Positions 32,208 through 41,588 of a stretch of DNA of 64,000 nucleotides are shown here, piece after piece. Origin of the DNA: Agarivorans gilvus (GTDB taxonomy: Bacteria > Pseudomonadota > Gammaproteobacteria > Enterobacterales > Celerinatantimonadaceae); assembly GCF_001420915.1 (NCBI RefSeq), contig NZ_CP013021.1, positions 3,630,501 to 3,694,500 on the forward strand, in the 5' to 3' direction. Positions within the stretch are counted from its first letter, which is position 1; each line of letters opens with the position of its first letter. Both the position numbers and the translations under genes were made by a program. The notes under the pieces are model-generated. The model was not told the origin of the DNA, did no database searches, and saw nothing but the letters and a program-made list of their open reading frames with translations.

Positions 32208-33056
32208 ATGAGGCGAGTTGCTTGTTGGGTGGTTACTGTTTTCTCTTTGATAATTGTGCCCATGTATAACCTTGCTTGGGCTGAGCAAACCGCCGAGCCA
32301 GCTCGTCGCCAGATTGAATTAGCTACCATTGATTACCCTCCATTATTAGGGGACGGTTCACGCCAAGATTTAATGAATGAGGTGAGCGACGCGGTGTTTA
32401 ATCTTTTGAATATCGAGGTTAGTTATAAAGTTTATCCTATGGCAAGAATTGCTCGCTCTGTGGCCTCTAACACTATCGATGGGGCTTTGGGTAGTAGTGA
32501 TTGGTTCTACCAGCATGATTTACAACACGCGATTTATTTCATTACCTTTCATGATCTGCAGATGAATTTATTCTATTTGCGGCAGCGTTTCCCCCAAGGG
32601 CTAAAGTTTAGTCGCTTAGAAGACTTGAGTGATTACAGCATTGGTTATTTACGCGGAGGCTCGCTGCTGCCGCTGTTTGCTCGGGCCAAACTTCAGCCTG
32701 ATTTGGTGCGAAATCTCAGTCAAAATGTGCAAAAGGTCTATGCTGGGCGTAACGATATGTTCGCTGCTGTGGATATTGGTGGTTGGGCGACCATTCGCCA
32801 GCTTTATCCCTCTGAAGTGACTAAGTTTGCCATTTCCCAGCAGGGCATCTTAACCATTAGCAGTAACCTGATTTTGTCCCAGCGTAACGCCGATCTAGTA
32901 CCTCTAGTGGAGCAGGCCTTACAAGCTTTAATTGATAGTGGTGAATATCGCCGCATTGTTGAAAAGTACTATCCCAGCCCCTTACCTCCTTATATTGATA
33001 ATTTCATCCAGCGTCCAGTGCACAGTTTTGGTTCTGAAAACCTCTCTTGGGAGTGA
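32208..33056 (+). CDS. periplasmic solute-binding protein (SBP_bac_3 type), orphan
   Basis: 282 aa with a signal peptide (to about residue 27). The body resembles the amino-acid binding protein fold: IELATIDYPPLLG at the first strand, VSDAVFNLLNIEVSYKVYPMARI, IDGALGS, YSIGYLRGGS and DMFAAVDIGG. No ABC permease or ATPase adjoins. Orphan members of this family often act as sensors or are fused to signalling proteins. The ligand is unknown. GAGGAGTGAGCAGTAG precedes the ATG at 32208. Confidence 0.8.
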   Translation: MRRVACWVVTVFSLIIVPMYNLAWAEQTAEPARRQIELATIDYPPLLGDGSRQDLMNEVSDAVFNLLNIEVSYKVYPMARIARSVASNTIDGALGSSDWFYQHDLQHAIYFITFHDLQMNLFYLRQRFPQGLKFSRLEDLSDYSIGYLRGGSLLPLFARAKLQPDLVRNLSQNVQKVYAGRNDMFAAVDIGGWATIRQLYPSEVTKFAISQQGILTISSNLILSQRNADLVPLVEQALQALIDSGEYRRIVEKYYPSPLPPYIDNFIQRPVHSFGSENLSWE

Positions 33057-33370
33057 GCTAAATCAGCTTGATGAATAAGGCTGACGAGTCGTAGCTAGCT
33101 TGGACGCCTCGGTAACGTCCGAGACGAGCCGTTTGCTGCAAGCCAAGCCAGTGATTAACCTTTCGACAGATCTTTTTTGTTGCTTTAGCTTTGCTGGTTG
33201 TTTGATTGCCTCATTTAGCCAGTAAGCAACAGCCGTTGAATGAGTGTTTATCGCGCTAAAGCTAGGTTAGTTTTGACAGAGCGCAGATTTTACCAGTGAG
33301 CTGAATGGTGTATCTTAAGTAACCAGCCCTGTGAAGTTGGTCGTTGCAACTAGGAATAACTATATCGTTT
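33057..33370. other. intergenic before the sigma factor gene
   Basis: 314 bases. A GC-rich stretch near 33105-33140 (GGACGCCTCGGTAACGTCC) can fold on itself; it may terminate the binding-protein gene. A TTG start at 33344 would extend the sigma factor but has no support. Nothing else is seen. Confidence 0.4.
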
Positions 33371-33934
33371 ATGCCTCAAACTACTAAACAAACCGCCGTG
33401 CCTTGTTTGTTGCAAAGTTGGCACTTATCTGAGTCTGAGATTTACCATTGGTTAGTTAAACAAAGTGGTGACCCACAATTGAGTTTCGACCTGTTGCAAG
33501 ATACGTTTTTGCGAGCGCTGCAACAGCAAAAACGCTTCTGTGACATTCAAAATCAGCGAGCTTGGTTATTTCGAGTTGCGCATAATTTATTGTTGGACGC
33601 TCTGCGTCTTCAGCCTAAGAGCGTTGATATAGACAGCTATCATCAGCTGGAAAGTCCCAAGAGTGAGGGCCGTGCTGCCGTGGAAAGCCTTGCCCAATGT
33701 TTGCCCAAAGCGCTGACTAAATTGAGTTCTGCCGAGCAGGACATTATTCGCCAGTGTGATTTGCAAGGGCTATCCCAGCAAGCTTTTGCTGACGCGCATC
33801 AGCTTAGTTTAAGTGCGACAAAATCTCGAATTCAACGAGCTAGAAAAAAGCTTAAACAGATCTTGCAGCAACAATGCCAAATTCGCTTTGACGAGCAGCA
33901 GCGGGTGTGTTGTTTCATTACTAGTGACACTTAA
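33371..33934 (+). CDS. ECF-type sigma factor, SigZ-like
   Basis: 187 aa from ATG 33371. Region 2 is visible as DLLQDTFLRALQQ...AWLFRVAHNLLLDALR and region 4 as LSSAEQDIIRQCDLQGLSQQAFADAHQLSLSATKSRIQRARKKL, the usual two-domain ECF layout with little in between. The two Cys pairs near the end (QQCQIRF, RVCCF) resemble SigZ-like factors, where they may sense metal or redox state. No anti-sigma gene adjoins. It precedes a COG0701 permease and a small thioredoxin, so control of that pair is likely. Confidence 0.85.
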   Translation: MPQTTKQTAVPCLLQSWHLSESEIYHWLVKQSGDPQLSFDLLQDTFLRALQQQKRFCDIQNQRAWLFRVAHNLLLDALRLQPKSVDIDSYHQLESPKSEGRAAVESLAQCLPKALTKLSSAEQDIIRQCDLQGLSQQAFADAHQLSLSATKSRIQRARKKLKQILQQQCQIRFDEQQRVCCFITSDT

Positions 33935-34057
33935 TTAAGTTCTCTTCGGCTAAGTTTTCCTCTAGGCCAAAAAAATTTGCATCCATTTGTCCCTTGTTGC
34001 GTCTTATTTATAGAGGCTGGCATTGCTAGCGGGTTAAAGCATGTCAAGGGGTTGTAA

Positions 34058-35053
34058 ATGTTACAGATTTTTACCGAACTAGCCGATTACTTGAGTTACC
34101 AGCTGCTGGGCTTGCAGCAAGGCACCAAGTGGGCCGATGCGGTGCATTTTTTCATTGAAGATACCAGTAAGATCATGGCCTTATTGGTAGTGATGATTTA
34201 TCTAGTGGCTTTAGTTCGGGCTTCCTTAAACGTAGAAAAGGTGCGTTATTACTTAGCCGGTAAGCGACGTATCTTTGGTTATGTTTCTGCTAGCTTCTTT
34301 GGTGCGGTTACTCCTTTTTGTTCTTGTTCTAGCATTCCGGTGTTTTTGGGGTTTACCTCGGCAGGTATTCCCTTGGGCATCACCATGGCCTTTCTCATCA
34401 CGTCTCCACTGATCAACGAAGTGGCGGTGTTATTGCTGTTTAGCTTGTTGGGCTGGAAGTTCACTTTGATCTACCTGTTATTGGGTAGCTTGATTGGAGT
34501 GCTTAGCGGCTGGTTTCTGGATCTTATTGGAGCCGAGCGCTGGTTGCAGCCGCTGGCTTCTAAGGCCCTAGCTCGCAGTAAACAGCAGCCTGGGGAGCAA
34601 GTAAGCGATGTCGAAAATAGTAAATTGACCATGACTATGCGCCATCAATTTGCCAAACAAGAAATGCAAGAGATTGTGGGCCGAGTGTGGAAGTGGGTAT
34701 TTATTGGTGTCGGCGTGGGGGCGGGTCTACATGGTTTTGTGCCCGATGGTTGGATAGAAACCTACTTAGGAGCTGGGCAATGGTGGTCGGTGCCCGCCTC
34801 AGTATTACTTGGGATCCCTTTATATTCCAATGCCACTGGGGTAATTCCGATTATGGAAAGTTTGCTTACTAAAGGTTTACCGGTGGGGACCACTTTGGCT
34901 TTTTGTATGAGCACGGTGGCTGCCAGTGTGCCGGAGTTTGTGATGCTAAAGCAGGTGATGCAATGGCGTTTATTGGGCTTATTATTTGCCATGTTGTTAC
35001 TGTCGTTTACGGTAATGGGCTGGGTACTTAATTTGCCTATTTGGTATTTTTAG
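34058..35053 (+). CDS. COG0701-family permease
   Basis: 331 aa with about eight membrane segments. The family signature PFCSCSSIPVFLGF (about residue 88) and ITSPLINEVA, repeated in the second half as GIPLYSNATGVIPI, identify the DUF318/COG0701 permeases. These are proposed metal, arsenical or copper/zinc exporters. The central loop is soluble and charged. AAGGGG lies upstream of ATG 34058. The following gene, nine bases away, encodes a small CxxC thioredoxin: a standard pair for this family. The substrate is not certain. Confidence 0.88.
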   Translation: MLQIFTELADYLSYQLLGLQQGTKWADAVHFFIEDTSKIMALLVVMIYLVALVRASLNVEKVRYYLAGKRRIFGYVSASFFGAVTPFCSCSSIPVFLGFTSAGIPLGITMAFLITSPLINEVAVLLLFSLLGWKFTLIYLLLGSLIGVLSGWFLDLIGAERWLQPLASKALARSKQQPGEQVSDVENSKLTMTMRHQFAKQEMQEIVGRVWKWVFIGVGVGAGLHGFVPDGWIETYLGAGQWWSVPASVLLGIPLYSNATGVIPIMESLLTKGLPVGTTLAFCMSTVAASVPEFVMLKQVMQWRLLGLLFAMLLLSFTVMGWVLNLPIWYF

Positions 35054-35062
35054 GAGAACAGA

Positions 35063-35299
35063 ATGAAAACATTCAAAGTATTAGGTTCGGGTTGTCGTAA
35101 CTGCGTGAAAACCGCTGAACTGATTGAACAAGTAGCCCAGCAGCAAGGCGTAGAGATTAAGGTTGAAAAGGTGACCGACCTAGAGCGGATTATGGATTAT
35201 CAAGTAATGTCGACACCCGGAGTGGTGATGGATGAGCAAGTAGTACACAGTGGCGGTATTCCTAAAGTAGAGCAGGTGCAGGCTTGGTTAAGCAGTTAA
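35063..35299 (+). CDS. small redox-active thioredoxin-fold protein
   Basis: 78 aa, the minimal 'redox-active disulfide protein 2' type. FKVLGSGCRNCVKT contains the CxxC active site after the first strand, and MSTPGVVMDEQVVHSGGIP carries the cis-Pro loop. It is nearly always encoded with COG0701 permeases and may hand over metals or keep the CSCS motif reduced. AGGAGAA precedes ATG 35063. Confidence 0.9.
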   Translation: MKTFKVLGSGCRNCVKTAELIEQVAQQQGVEIKVEKVTDLERIMDYQVMSTPGVVMDEQVVHSGGIPKVEQVQAWLSS

Positions 35300-35511
35300 T
35301 GGCCTAGTTTTATTTTGTGCGATTGCATCAGTTTAGCTCTAGCGAGGCTTAATAAATCCTTACTTATTGTAACGATATGCTTGTTATTTTCTCAGCTTAG
35401 CTTGAACTCTTATCTAAGCTTGACTTAACTAAGTATGTGATTTTGCAAATGGCATGGGTGAGTTCACCTTAATAAGCGCTGTGGTTAGCGGCTGTTTGGC
35501 CGGAGGTTAGG

Positions 35512-36339
35512 ATGACCGAACAAGAGTTATTATCTCGGGTGAATGAGTTACCCAAAGTTCCTCGAGTGGTTCAGGAGCTGGTGGGAATGTTGAGCGACCC
35601 TGATTGTGATTTTTCTAAATTGGCTCAAAAAATATCTATGGATCAGGTGATTAGCGCCAAGGTTTTGCGTTTGTCTAATTCCGCTCACTTTGGTCGCAGT
35701 CGTACCATTGCTTCTATTCATGAAGCGGTGATCCGCCTTGGGCTCGCCCCGCTAAAGACCATGATTGTGGTGTCCTGGTTAACCTCTGCCTTTCCTCGGA
35801 TTAAGCATTTAGATATGAGCCAGTTTTGGTGTGATACCTTTGAAATTGCTAGCATCGCCAGCAAAATAGCTGAAAAAGTGCGTATCGATGCCAATGAAAT
35901 GTTTACCGCGGGGATCCTCCATAATATTGGTGATTTAATGGTTTATACCTTGGCTCCTGAGGTTGCTTGTGAAATTACTCGCCGAGTTGAAGAAGGGGAA
36001 GATCGTCAAGCGGTGCAGATGGAGTTGTTAGGCACAACTACTGCCAAACTAGGTAGTCAATTGGCGCGTTTGTGGAAGTTTCCGGCCCGCTTAGTCGATA
36101 CCATTGAGTATCATGCTAATCCCAAAGACGCCAAGGTAGAGCCATTACGTGCCTTGGTGATTAATTTTGCCTGTCAGTTACACCGAGACTGGGACCAGCT
36201 CGAAAGCAAGGCCGCTAAAATAGACTACTTTGTTAGCCATACTAATTCTGGAGCGTTAATCCTGCCTTCTTCGTTTTATATTGCGATTGATGAAATTCGT
36301 GGTCAAGGACGTGAAATGGCCAAGCAAATGGTCGGCTAG
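35512..36339 (+). CDS. HDOD-domain protein
   Basis: 275 aa. The HDOD domain covers about residues 10-210: LPKVPRVVQELVGML, ISMDQVISAKVLRLSNSAHFG, IHEAVIRLGLAPLKTMIV, FTAGILHNIGDLM. Such proteins are signalling-associated relatives of HD phosphohydrolases without the full catalytic set and often regulate motility, biofilm or competence. There is no attached output domain. GGAGG eight bases before ATG 35512 fixes the start. A single-gene unit. Confidence 0.9.
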   Translation: MTEQELLSRVNELPKVPRVVQELVGMLSDPDCDFSKLAQKISMDQVISAKVLRLSNSAHFGRSRTIASIHEAVIRLGLAPLKTMIVVSWLTSAFPRIKHLDMSQFWCDTFEIASIASKIAEKVRIDANEMFTAGILHNIGDLMVYTLAPEVACEITRRVEEGEDRQAVQMELLGTTTAKLGSQLARLWKFPARLVDTIEYHANPKDAKVEPLRALVINFACQLHRDWDQLESKAAKIDYFVSHTNSGALILPSSFYIAIDEIRGQGREMAKQMVG

Positions 36340-36410
36340 GGCTAAAAGCACTTATTGAGGGGCCTATTCTATGCTTTAATAGGCGCCGAAATATGTGAGT
36401 GGAAGCGCTT

Positions 36411-37322
36411 GTGAGTGAATCAAACGAAAAACGCCTAAATAAATACATTAGTGACTCTGGATTTTGTTCGCGTCGTGAAGCCGATAAGCTGATCGAGCAA
36501 CAGCGCGTAACCATTAATGGGCGCAAGCCGGAGCTAGGCACTAAAGTGCAAGTGGGTGATCGGGTCGCGGTGGATGGTAAAGTCATTAACGCGGTGGCCA
36601 AAAATAAATCCGATCGGGTGTATATCGCATACAACAAGCCGGTGGGCATCACTAGTACCACCGAGCGTCACGTTAAGGGCAATATCATTGATGCTATTGG
36701 CCATAAGCAGCGTATTTTCCCTATTGGTCGTTTAGATAAGCCTTCTGAAGGACTTATTTTTCTTACCAGCGATGGTGACATCGTGAATAAAATTCTGCGG
36801 GCCGAAAATGCTCACGACAAAGAATACGTGGTGACGGTAGATAAGCCGCTTAGCGAGCGTTTTGTTGAGCGGATGTCTAAAGGTGTACCGATCCTCGGTA
36901 CTGTGACTAAACCCTGTAAGGTGAAAATCAACAGCAAGTTTGTTTTTACCATTATTTTAACCCAAGGTTTAAATCGGCAAATTCGTCGTATGTGTGAGTA
37001 CTTGGGTTATGAAGTGCTGAAATTGAAACGTACCCGCATTATGAATGTGAGCTTGGATAAACTGCGCCCCGGTCAATGGCGTAACTTAACCGAAGCCGAA
37101 ATGGCGGAGATTAATAAAGCAGTGGCTCACTCTAGTAAAACTGCGCCAGAGCAAGCTAAGCGAGTCGAGCCAAAAATTCAGCAACATGGCGAGTTGGCAG
37201 CCAATACCAAAGCTAAGCCACGCTTCGATAACCCCAAGGCGAAACCCAGGGCCAAGCATCAGCTAGCCAAAGGGACAAGCGCGAGCAAACGCACCTTAAA
37301 ACTCAATAAAACGGCGCGTTAA
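36411..37322 (+). CDS. rluF: 23S rRNA pseudouridine(2604) synthase RluF
   Basis: 303 aa from GTG 36411, which has GGAAG six bases upstream; GTG 36399 is the alternative. An S4 domain (RLNKYISDSGFCSRREADKLIEQ) is followed by the synthase core with catalytic Asp in FPIGRLDKPSEGLIFLT, then KEYVVTVDKPL, VPILGTVTKPCKVK and GLNRQIRRMCEYLGYEV. These match RluF, which modifies U2604 of 23S rRNA, better than RluB or RsuA. A basic, low-complexity C-terminal tail of about 70 residues is extra and may bind RNA. Confidence 0.93.
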   Translation: MSESNEKRLNKYISDSGFCSRREADKLIEQQRVTINGRKPELGTKVQVGDRVAVDGKVINAVAKNKSDRVYIAYNKPVGITSTTERHVKGNIIDAIGHKQRIFPIGRLDKPSEGLIFLTSDGDIVNKILRAENAHDKEYVVTVDKPLSERFVERMSKGVPILGTVTKPCKVKINSKFVFTIILTQGLNRQIRRMCEYLGYEVLKLKRTRIMNVSLDKLRPGQWRNLTEAEMAEINKAVAHSSKTAPEQAKRVEPKIQQHGELAANTKAKPRFDNPKAKPRAKHQLAKGTSASKRTLKLNKTAR

Positions 37323-37342
37323 ACGTGTAGTGACTAGTCAAG

Positions 37343-37729
37343 ATGATTGATAAGCAAGCGCGACAATACTTACAGGAAATGGGCATCGATGTATGGATGC
37401 CTCGACAGAATTCGCTTCGCCAGCCGTTGCAGGCTAAGCCTAGCTGGCCTTTAGTGCTGGTGATAGACGAGGCCGTGCTCAAGCAGCATCTTGCCTTATT
37501 TAAAGGCATAGTGGCGGCGATGCAGTTAGATTGGGCCGATATTCATCACTGCGTTGCGGCGCATTTCCCCGAAGACTTTCACGGTTGGGTTTTGTGGGCC
37601 GACCCTACACAAAACGCGCCTGAACATGCTCGTTTATTGGTTTGTGACCCCCAGCTTTTAGCCAGCGACCGCTCGGCTAAAAAGGCCTTATGGCAACAAA
37701 TATGCACTCAGATCCTAACATCCTCTTAA
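37343..37729 (+). CDS. holD: DNA polymerase III psi subunit
   Basis: 128 aa. The N-terminal YLQEMGIDVWMPR matches the HolD signature (L-x-x-M-G-I-x-x-W), the chi-binding segment. The rest fits the poorly conserved psi fold (LVLVIDE, LLVCDPQLLASDRSAKKALWQQI near the end). Psi links chi and SSB to the clamp loader. It overlaps rimI by 40 bases, the standard holD-rimI arrangement, which supports the call. Confidence 0.88.
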   Translation: MIDKQARQYLQEMGIDVWMPRQNSLRQPLQAKPSWPLVLVIDEAVLKQHLALFKGIVAAMQLDWADIHHCVAAHFPEDFHGWVLWADPTQNAPEHARLLVCDPQLLASDRSAKKALWQQICTQILTSS

Positions 37730-38166
37730 GTCCTTTATCGCTGCTAGACGTGCCTTTAATGTTGGAGATAGAGCAGCAGGCTCATACTCATCCTTGGAGC
37801 CGTCAATTACTAGCCAGTAATTTTGGTGGTTTATACCGTAACTTGGGGTTGTGGCGGGGCCAGCAGCTACTGGGCTATATTATTTTACGGGTGGTGGCGG
37901 GTGAGGCTGAGCTGATCAATATTGCGGTGGCTCCCCCGCTGCAAGGTCAAGGCCTTGGTAAACGCTTAATGCTGGCGATGTTTGAATTAGCCCAAGAGCA
38001 GCAGTGGCAACAAGTATTGTTGGAAGTACGAGAAAGCAATCTTAAGGCTCAGCAGCTTTATCGGCAGCTTGGATTTTCTGAAATTGACCGACGCAAAGGT
38101 TATTACCCCTGTCAGCAAAATGGCCGAGAAGATGCGCTGATCATGCAGTGTATCTGTAGCGAATAA
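37690..38166 (+). CDS. rimI: ribosomal protein bS18-alanine N-acetyltransferase
   Basis: 158 aa GNAT enzyme. EIEQQAHTHPWS is the characteristic RimI N-terminal motif. The acetyl-CoA site is LINIAVAPPLQGQGLGKRLM (Q/R-x-x-G-x-G/A type), followed by VLLEVRESNLKAQQLYRQLGF. RimI acetylates the N-terminal Ala of S18. It starts within holD; ATG 37702 is a possible alternative. Confidence 0.94.
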   Translation: MATNMHSDPNILLSPLSLLDVPLMLEIEQQAHTHPWSRQLLASNFGGLYRNLGLWRGQQLLGYIILRVVAGEAELINIAVAPPLQGQGLGKRLMLAMFELAQEQQWQQVLLEVRESNLKAQQLYRQLGFSEIDRRKGYYPCQQNGREDALIMQCICSE

Positions 38167-38205
38167 GCCTCAGCTCTTATTGCACAAGCACCATTATCAC
38201 TACGG

Positions 38206-38799
38206 CTAGTTTTGCTCTGGTTCGCTCATGTCTAGCGCCGCCTGCTTGGCTAAACGACTGGCACTTAATAAAGATAAGCGAAAGCTGGCCGGTGACAAGG
38301 GCATAAAATTACCCTGTTGTAAGGTTTCTTGGGCCACCCAAATTTGCTGCATCTCTAATACCAAATAAGTCGAGACAGGATGCTCACCATCAAACATCAC
38401 AAATAGCGAAGGGTAGGTTTTGAGCTTAAACTGAGCAGCGAACAGTTCGTGGTCACGATCAACATCGGCATTAACCTGCACTTTAACGTAGCGGCTGAGT
38501 AGTAGTTTCAGTTCCGGATTATTTAAGAAGTCTTCTTCAAAGGCGATACAACGTTGGCAAGCTTGGCGGCGTAAATAAAGCAGTACTGGTTTATCGGTGA
38601 GTTTTGATTCGCGAATTGCTTGATGATAACCGGCAATATCGAATAACCAGCCATCTTCGGCGTGCACGCCACGCCCTTTTACGTGATAGATGAACATATA
38701 GCCAAGAGCCGCGCCACCCAAGGCGATAAGCACTAAAGTAAAAAAAACTTTCTTGATTAAATCAAAGCGCATTCGGGCTCTCTTGGTAGATTCTTTCAT
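38206..38799 (-). CDS. membrane-anchored thioredoxin-like protein
   Basis: 197 aa. One N-terminal membrane segment (KKVFFTLVLIALGGAALGYMFIY, about 14-36) anchors a periplasmic thioredoxin-fold domain. RRQACQRCIAFEEDFL holds the CxxC and TYPSLFVMFDG the cis-Pro region, as in DUF255/thioredoxin_7 proteins. It may act as a reductase or oxidase for exported proteins; its partner is unknown. It is convergent with rimI. Confidence 0.8.
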   Translation of the reverse strand: MKESTKRARMRFDLIKKVFFTLVLIALGGAALGYMFIYHVKGRGVHAEDGWLFDIAGYHQAIRESKLTDKPVLLYLRRQACQRCIAFEEDFLNNPELKLLLSRYVKVQVNADVDRDHELFAAQFKLKTYPSLFVMFDGEHPVSTYLVLEMQQIWVAQETLQQGNFMPLSPASFRLSLLSASRLAKQAALDMSEPEQN

Positions 38800-38944
38800 T
38801 AGCTAATGCTCTGAGCTTGCTTAATTATCGGCCAATTAATCCTAAGCTTTAGTTTAGCTATAAATCAATGGTTTGGGCAGAAGAGGGGGGATTGTAGGTA
38901 ACTGCGGGGAGAAATCGGCCCTCGTTAGAGGGGCTAGAAGTGAC

Positions 38945-41182
38945 TTACTGAGAGAAATCCAAACGGGTTAATTGCTCACCTAAGTAGGCTGTGTTGTTAC
39001 CTGGCACAGGGTAGAGCTGTGAGCTGCGGCTTTCGCCATCATCGTTATCCGCTAGGGCAATATTCCAATCGATGGTTTTGCCCTTTAAGTTGTCTACAGG
39101 CAGTTCGATGGCAAACTGCATGATGGTGCCGTCTTCATTCCATTTAGCCATATGCTTACCAGGGAAGGTGTTTTTCTGGAAGTCTTGACCCACTATGCTT
39201 CTAAATTGCACAAATTCCTCGCCGATTTTTATGAAAATTTCCACATTGTCGGTTTGCCAATCATCACCAGTGGTTACTGTTTTGTTATCGTGACGGTGCA
39301 CCACACCATACAAAGTATTACCGGAGTAGGCTACACGCCAGCTTCCACTAATGATGTCTTGGCTTGGTGGCGTTTGGTCTGCAGGATTTAGCTGGTTAAA
39401 TGCAAACGGGTAGTGGTAAGCATTGGCCCATAGAGATGCATCAAATGCAGTATTGGCGTCTAAACCTTCTACTGGCTCAGCTTTAAAGCTCACTACCTGA
39501 CCTTTTAGCTTGTCACTAATCTCAGTGTTTTGAGCGGTAAAGAATACTTCACCAAAGTCATGGCCTTGCCAACCGTTGTTAGTACCCGGTACCGGATACA
39601 ATTGAGCATCGCGAGTCGCGTCTGGGCCTGTGTCGTTATCGGCTAACGCAATGTTAAAGCCTAATGTTGTGCCCGATAAAGTCTCGGTTTTCTTCGGTGT
39701 GATTGAGAATTCTAGAACCGTTCCGTCTTCACTCCAGTAGTTTTCAATATCTGCTTGGAAGGCGGTTGGAGCAAACTCTTCGCCCACTAAGGCGCGAATT
39801 TGCGCAAACTCCTCACCAAAGCCGAGAAATACTTCAACCGAGTCGTTTTCCCATACTTGTGCTTTGTTAGAGGTTACCGTTTTGTCATCTCTGCGCTCAA
39901 CGCGCCCATATAGCGTGTTGTCATCGTACAACAGTGCAAAGCGACCAGAAACATCGCTTTCAGCGGGTAGGGTTAAGTCTTTACCGCCTAACTGGTTGTA
40001 TGCAAATGGGTAGAATACAGCATTAGTCCATTTTGCTGCGTCACCGTCTAGCGGCATAGGGTGTTTGGCTTGGTGACTAATAAAGGCTTCAAAACGACGG
40101 CCTGCATCAGCTAATGGTGCTGGTGGCTCCCAATCAAACTTACCTTGGGCTTTATCGGTGAATACTTCGTTTACCGCTAGATAAGCGGGTTTAGGTTGGT
40201 ATTGCTTGTCAAACATTAAGCCATGGTCGTAACCTTTAAACCAAGATGGGATCCAACTGTACTTGTCAGTAATACCCCAAGTCGTTAAAAAGTTTACGTT
40301 GTCATAATAAGCGCTGAGCCGAGCTAGTTCTTGATACATGTTAGCTTGTTGCTGCAACGCGCGGTCTGTTGCTTCACCTTGAATGCGCATGTCTACTTCA
40401 GTGAAGTGAAACTCTAGGCCTAGCTCTTTGATCCGCTCAATGTTGGCCGCAATGTCAGCCACGCGAGGCTGAACTCCTACAACTAAGTGAGCCTGAGTTC
40501 CTATGCCGTGAATAGGTACACCTTGCTCTTTAAGTTTTTTCACTAGGCGGTAGGCGGCATTCGCTTTAGGGCTTTTACCCTCGGTTGAGTAATCGTTGTA
40601 AACCAAAATGGCATCAGGGTCTGCTTTATGGGCGAACTCAAAGGCTTTTGCTATGTAGTCTTCACCTAAGGCTTGGTACCACAGGGTTGGGCGGAAACCT
40701 CCGTTATCATCTAAAGCTTCGTTTACCACATCCCAGTATTTCACCTTACCTTTGTAGTGGCTTACTACTGTAGTGATATGTTCTTCCATGATTTTTAGCA
40801 TTTCTTGTTTAGAGAAGTCGCCATTTTCTAACCAATCAGGGTTTTGAATATGCCAAACCAAGGCGTGACCTCGAACGGTCATGTTATTGTTTTGCGCAAA
40901 TTCAACCAGCTGATCGGCTTTGTCAAAGGTAAACTGGCCGCGTTCAGGTTGCAGGTAGCCCCATTTCATTTCGTTTTCGGGGGTGAGTTGGTTAAATTCT
41001 CGCGCCAGCGTTTCGCTAAACTGCTTATCTTGTAGGTGGCGAGTTTCTAAGGCCGCGCCAAAATATTGCTGTTGCGGCTTAACCAGCTCACGTAAGGGGG
41101 CGGCCGACAGTACGGTGCTGGCTAGCATTGTGCTTAATATAACTGCCTGTAACAGTCCGGTTTTCCTTAGCTGCATGCGCAT
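38945..41182 (-). CDS. exported GH10 endo-xylanase with two CBM9-like modules
   Basis: 745 aa with a signal peptide (cleaved near residue 28). The GH10 barrel covers about 30-350, with acid/base Glu in YWDVVNEALDD, nucleophile Glu in EFHFTEVDMRI, and GHALVWHIQNPDWL. Two homologous C-terminal modules of about 190 residues (YPFAYNQLGG...VEVFLGFG and YPFAFNQLNP...VEIFIKIG) resemble CBM9/DOMON-like carbohydrate-binding domains. The enzyme cleaves beta-1,4-xylan outside the cell. A single-gene unit; no xylosidase or transporter adjoins it, but the alpha-glycosidase at 52.4 kb could act on related sugars. Confidence 0.94.
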   Translation of the reverse strand: MRMQLRKTGLLQAVILSTMLASTVLSAAPLRELVKPQQQYFGAALETRHLQDKQFSETLAREFNQLTPENEMKWGYLQPERGQFTFDKADQLVEFAQNNNMTVRGHALVWHIQNPDWLENGDFSKQEMLKIMEEHITTVVSHYKGKVKYWDVVNEALDDNGGFRPTLWYQALGEDYIAKAFEFAHKADPDAILVYNDYSTEGKSPKANAAYRLVKKLKEQGVPIHGIGTQAHLVVGVQPRVADIAANIERIKELGLEFHFTEVDMRIQGEATDRALQQQANMYQELARLSAYYDNVNFLTTWGITDKYSWIPSWFKGYDHGLMFDKQYQPKPAYLAVNEVFTDKAQGKFDWEPPAPLADAGRRFEAFISHQAKHPMPLDGDAAKWTNAVFYPFAYNQLGGKDLTLPAESDVSGRFALLYDDNTLYGRVERRDDKTVTSNKAQVWENDSVEVFLGFGEEFAQIRALVGEEFAPTAFQADIENYWSEDGTVLEFSITPKKTETLSGTTLGFNIALADNDTGPDATRDAQLYPVPGTNNGWQGHDFGEVFFTAQNTEISDKLKGQVVSFKAEPVEGLDANTAFDASLWANAYHYPFAFNQLNPADQTPPSQDIISGSWRVAYSGNTLYGVVHRHDNKTVTTGDDWQTDNVEIFIKIGEEFVQFRSIVGQDFQKNTFPGKHMAKWNEDGTIMQFAIELPVDNLKGKTIDWNIALADNDDGESRSSQLYPVPGNNTAYLGEQLTRLDFSQ

Positions 41183-41360
41183 TAGGCATACTCCTTTTAA
41201 TGGTTGTTAATGTCTTGTAACAATACTTAGTTGCGGTGAAATCTAGCACTGTGATAAATGGGAAAATGATTACGAAAAAACACCCTTGTGAGCGGGCTCA
41301 TATTGCTATGGCAGAAAATGCATATTGTTGAGCTGAATCAGTGTGGTTTTTGTTAAGTAG
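41183..41360. other. xylanase upstream region
   Basis: It contains the xylanase start region (AGGAGTATG-like site on the minus strand near 41185-41195) and presumably its promoter. No operator motif is evident. Confidence 0.4.
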
Positions 41361-41522
41361 AACAGCAGGCTATGGAGTTTGATTGGTGCTGGTGCGGTCA
41401 CCCTGCTAGGAATAAGTATCGAAGAAGGCGCAGTGGCAGCAGGCGCTGTGGTTAATAGAGATGTGATGAAAAATACCATAGTGGCTGGTATTCCTGCTCG
41501 CTACATCAAAGATGTGAGTTAA
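41361..41522 (+). pseudogene. C-terminal fragment of a left-handed beta-helix acyltransferase
   Basis: The frame reads LIGAGAVTLLGISIEEGAVAAG then AVVNRDVMKNTIVAGIPARYIK and stops at 41522. This is the typical end of hexapeptide-repeat O-acetyltransferases (I-G-x-G-A/V... then T-I-V-A-G-x-P-A-R). A TAG precedes it in frame (41358-41360) and no start is present, so only the last 50 or so residues survive. Confidence 0.75.
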
Positions 41523-41541
41523 TAACTCTGCTTGTGGATGA

Positions 41542-41564
41542 AAGAGCGCCGTACTGGCGCTCTT
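41542..41564. terminator. hairpin downstream of fghA
   Basis: AAGAGCGCC (41542-41550) and GGCGCTCTT (41556-41564) form a perfect 9-bp stem with a five-base loop. On the minus strand it is followed by TCATCC; the T tail is weak on both strands. Confidence 0.6.
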
Positions 41565-41588
41565 GGTATGGCTTAAGCCTAGTGAGGT

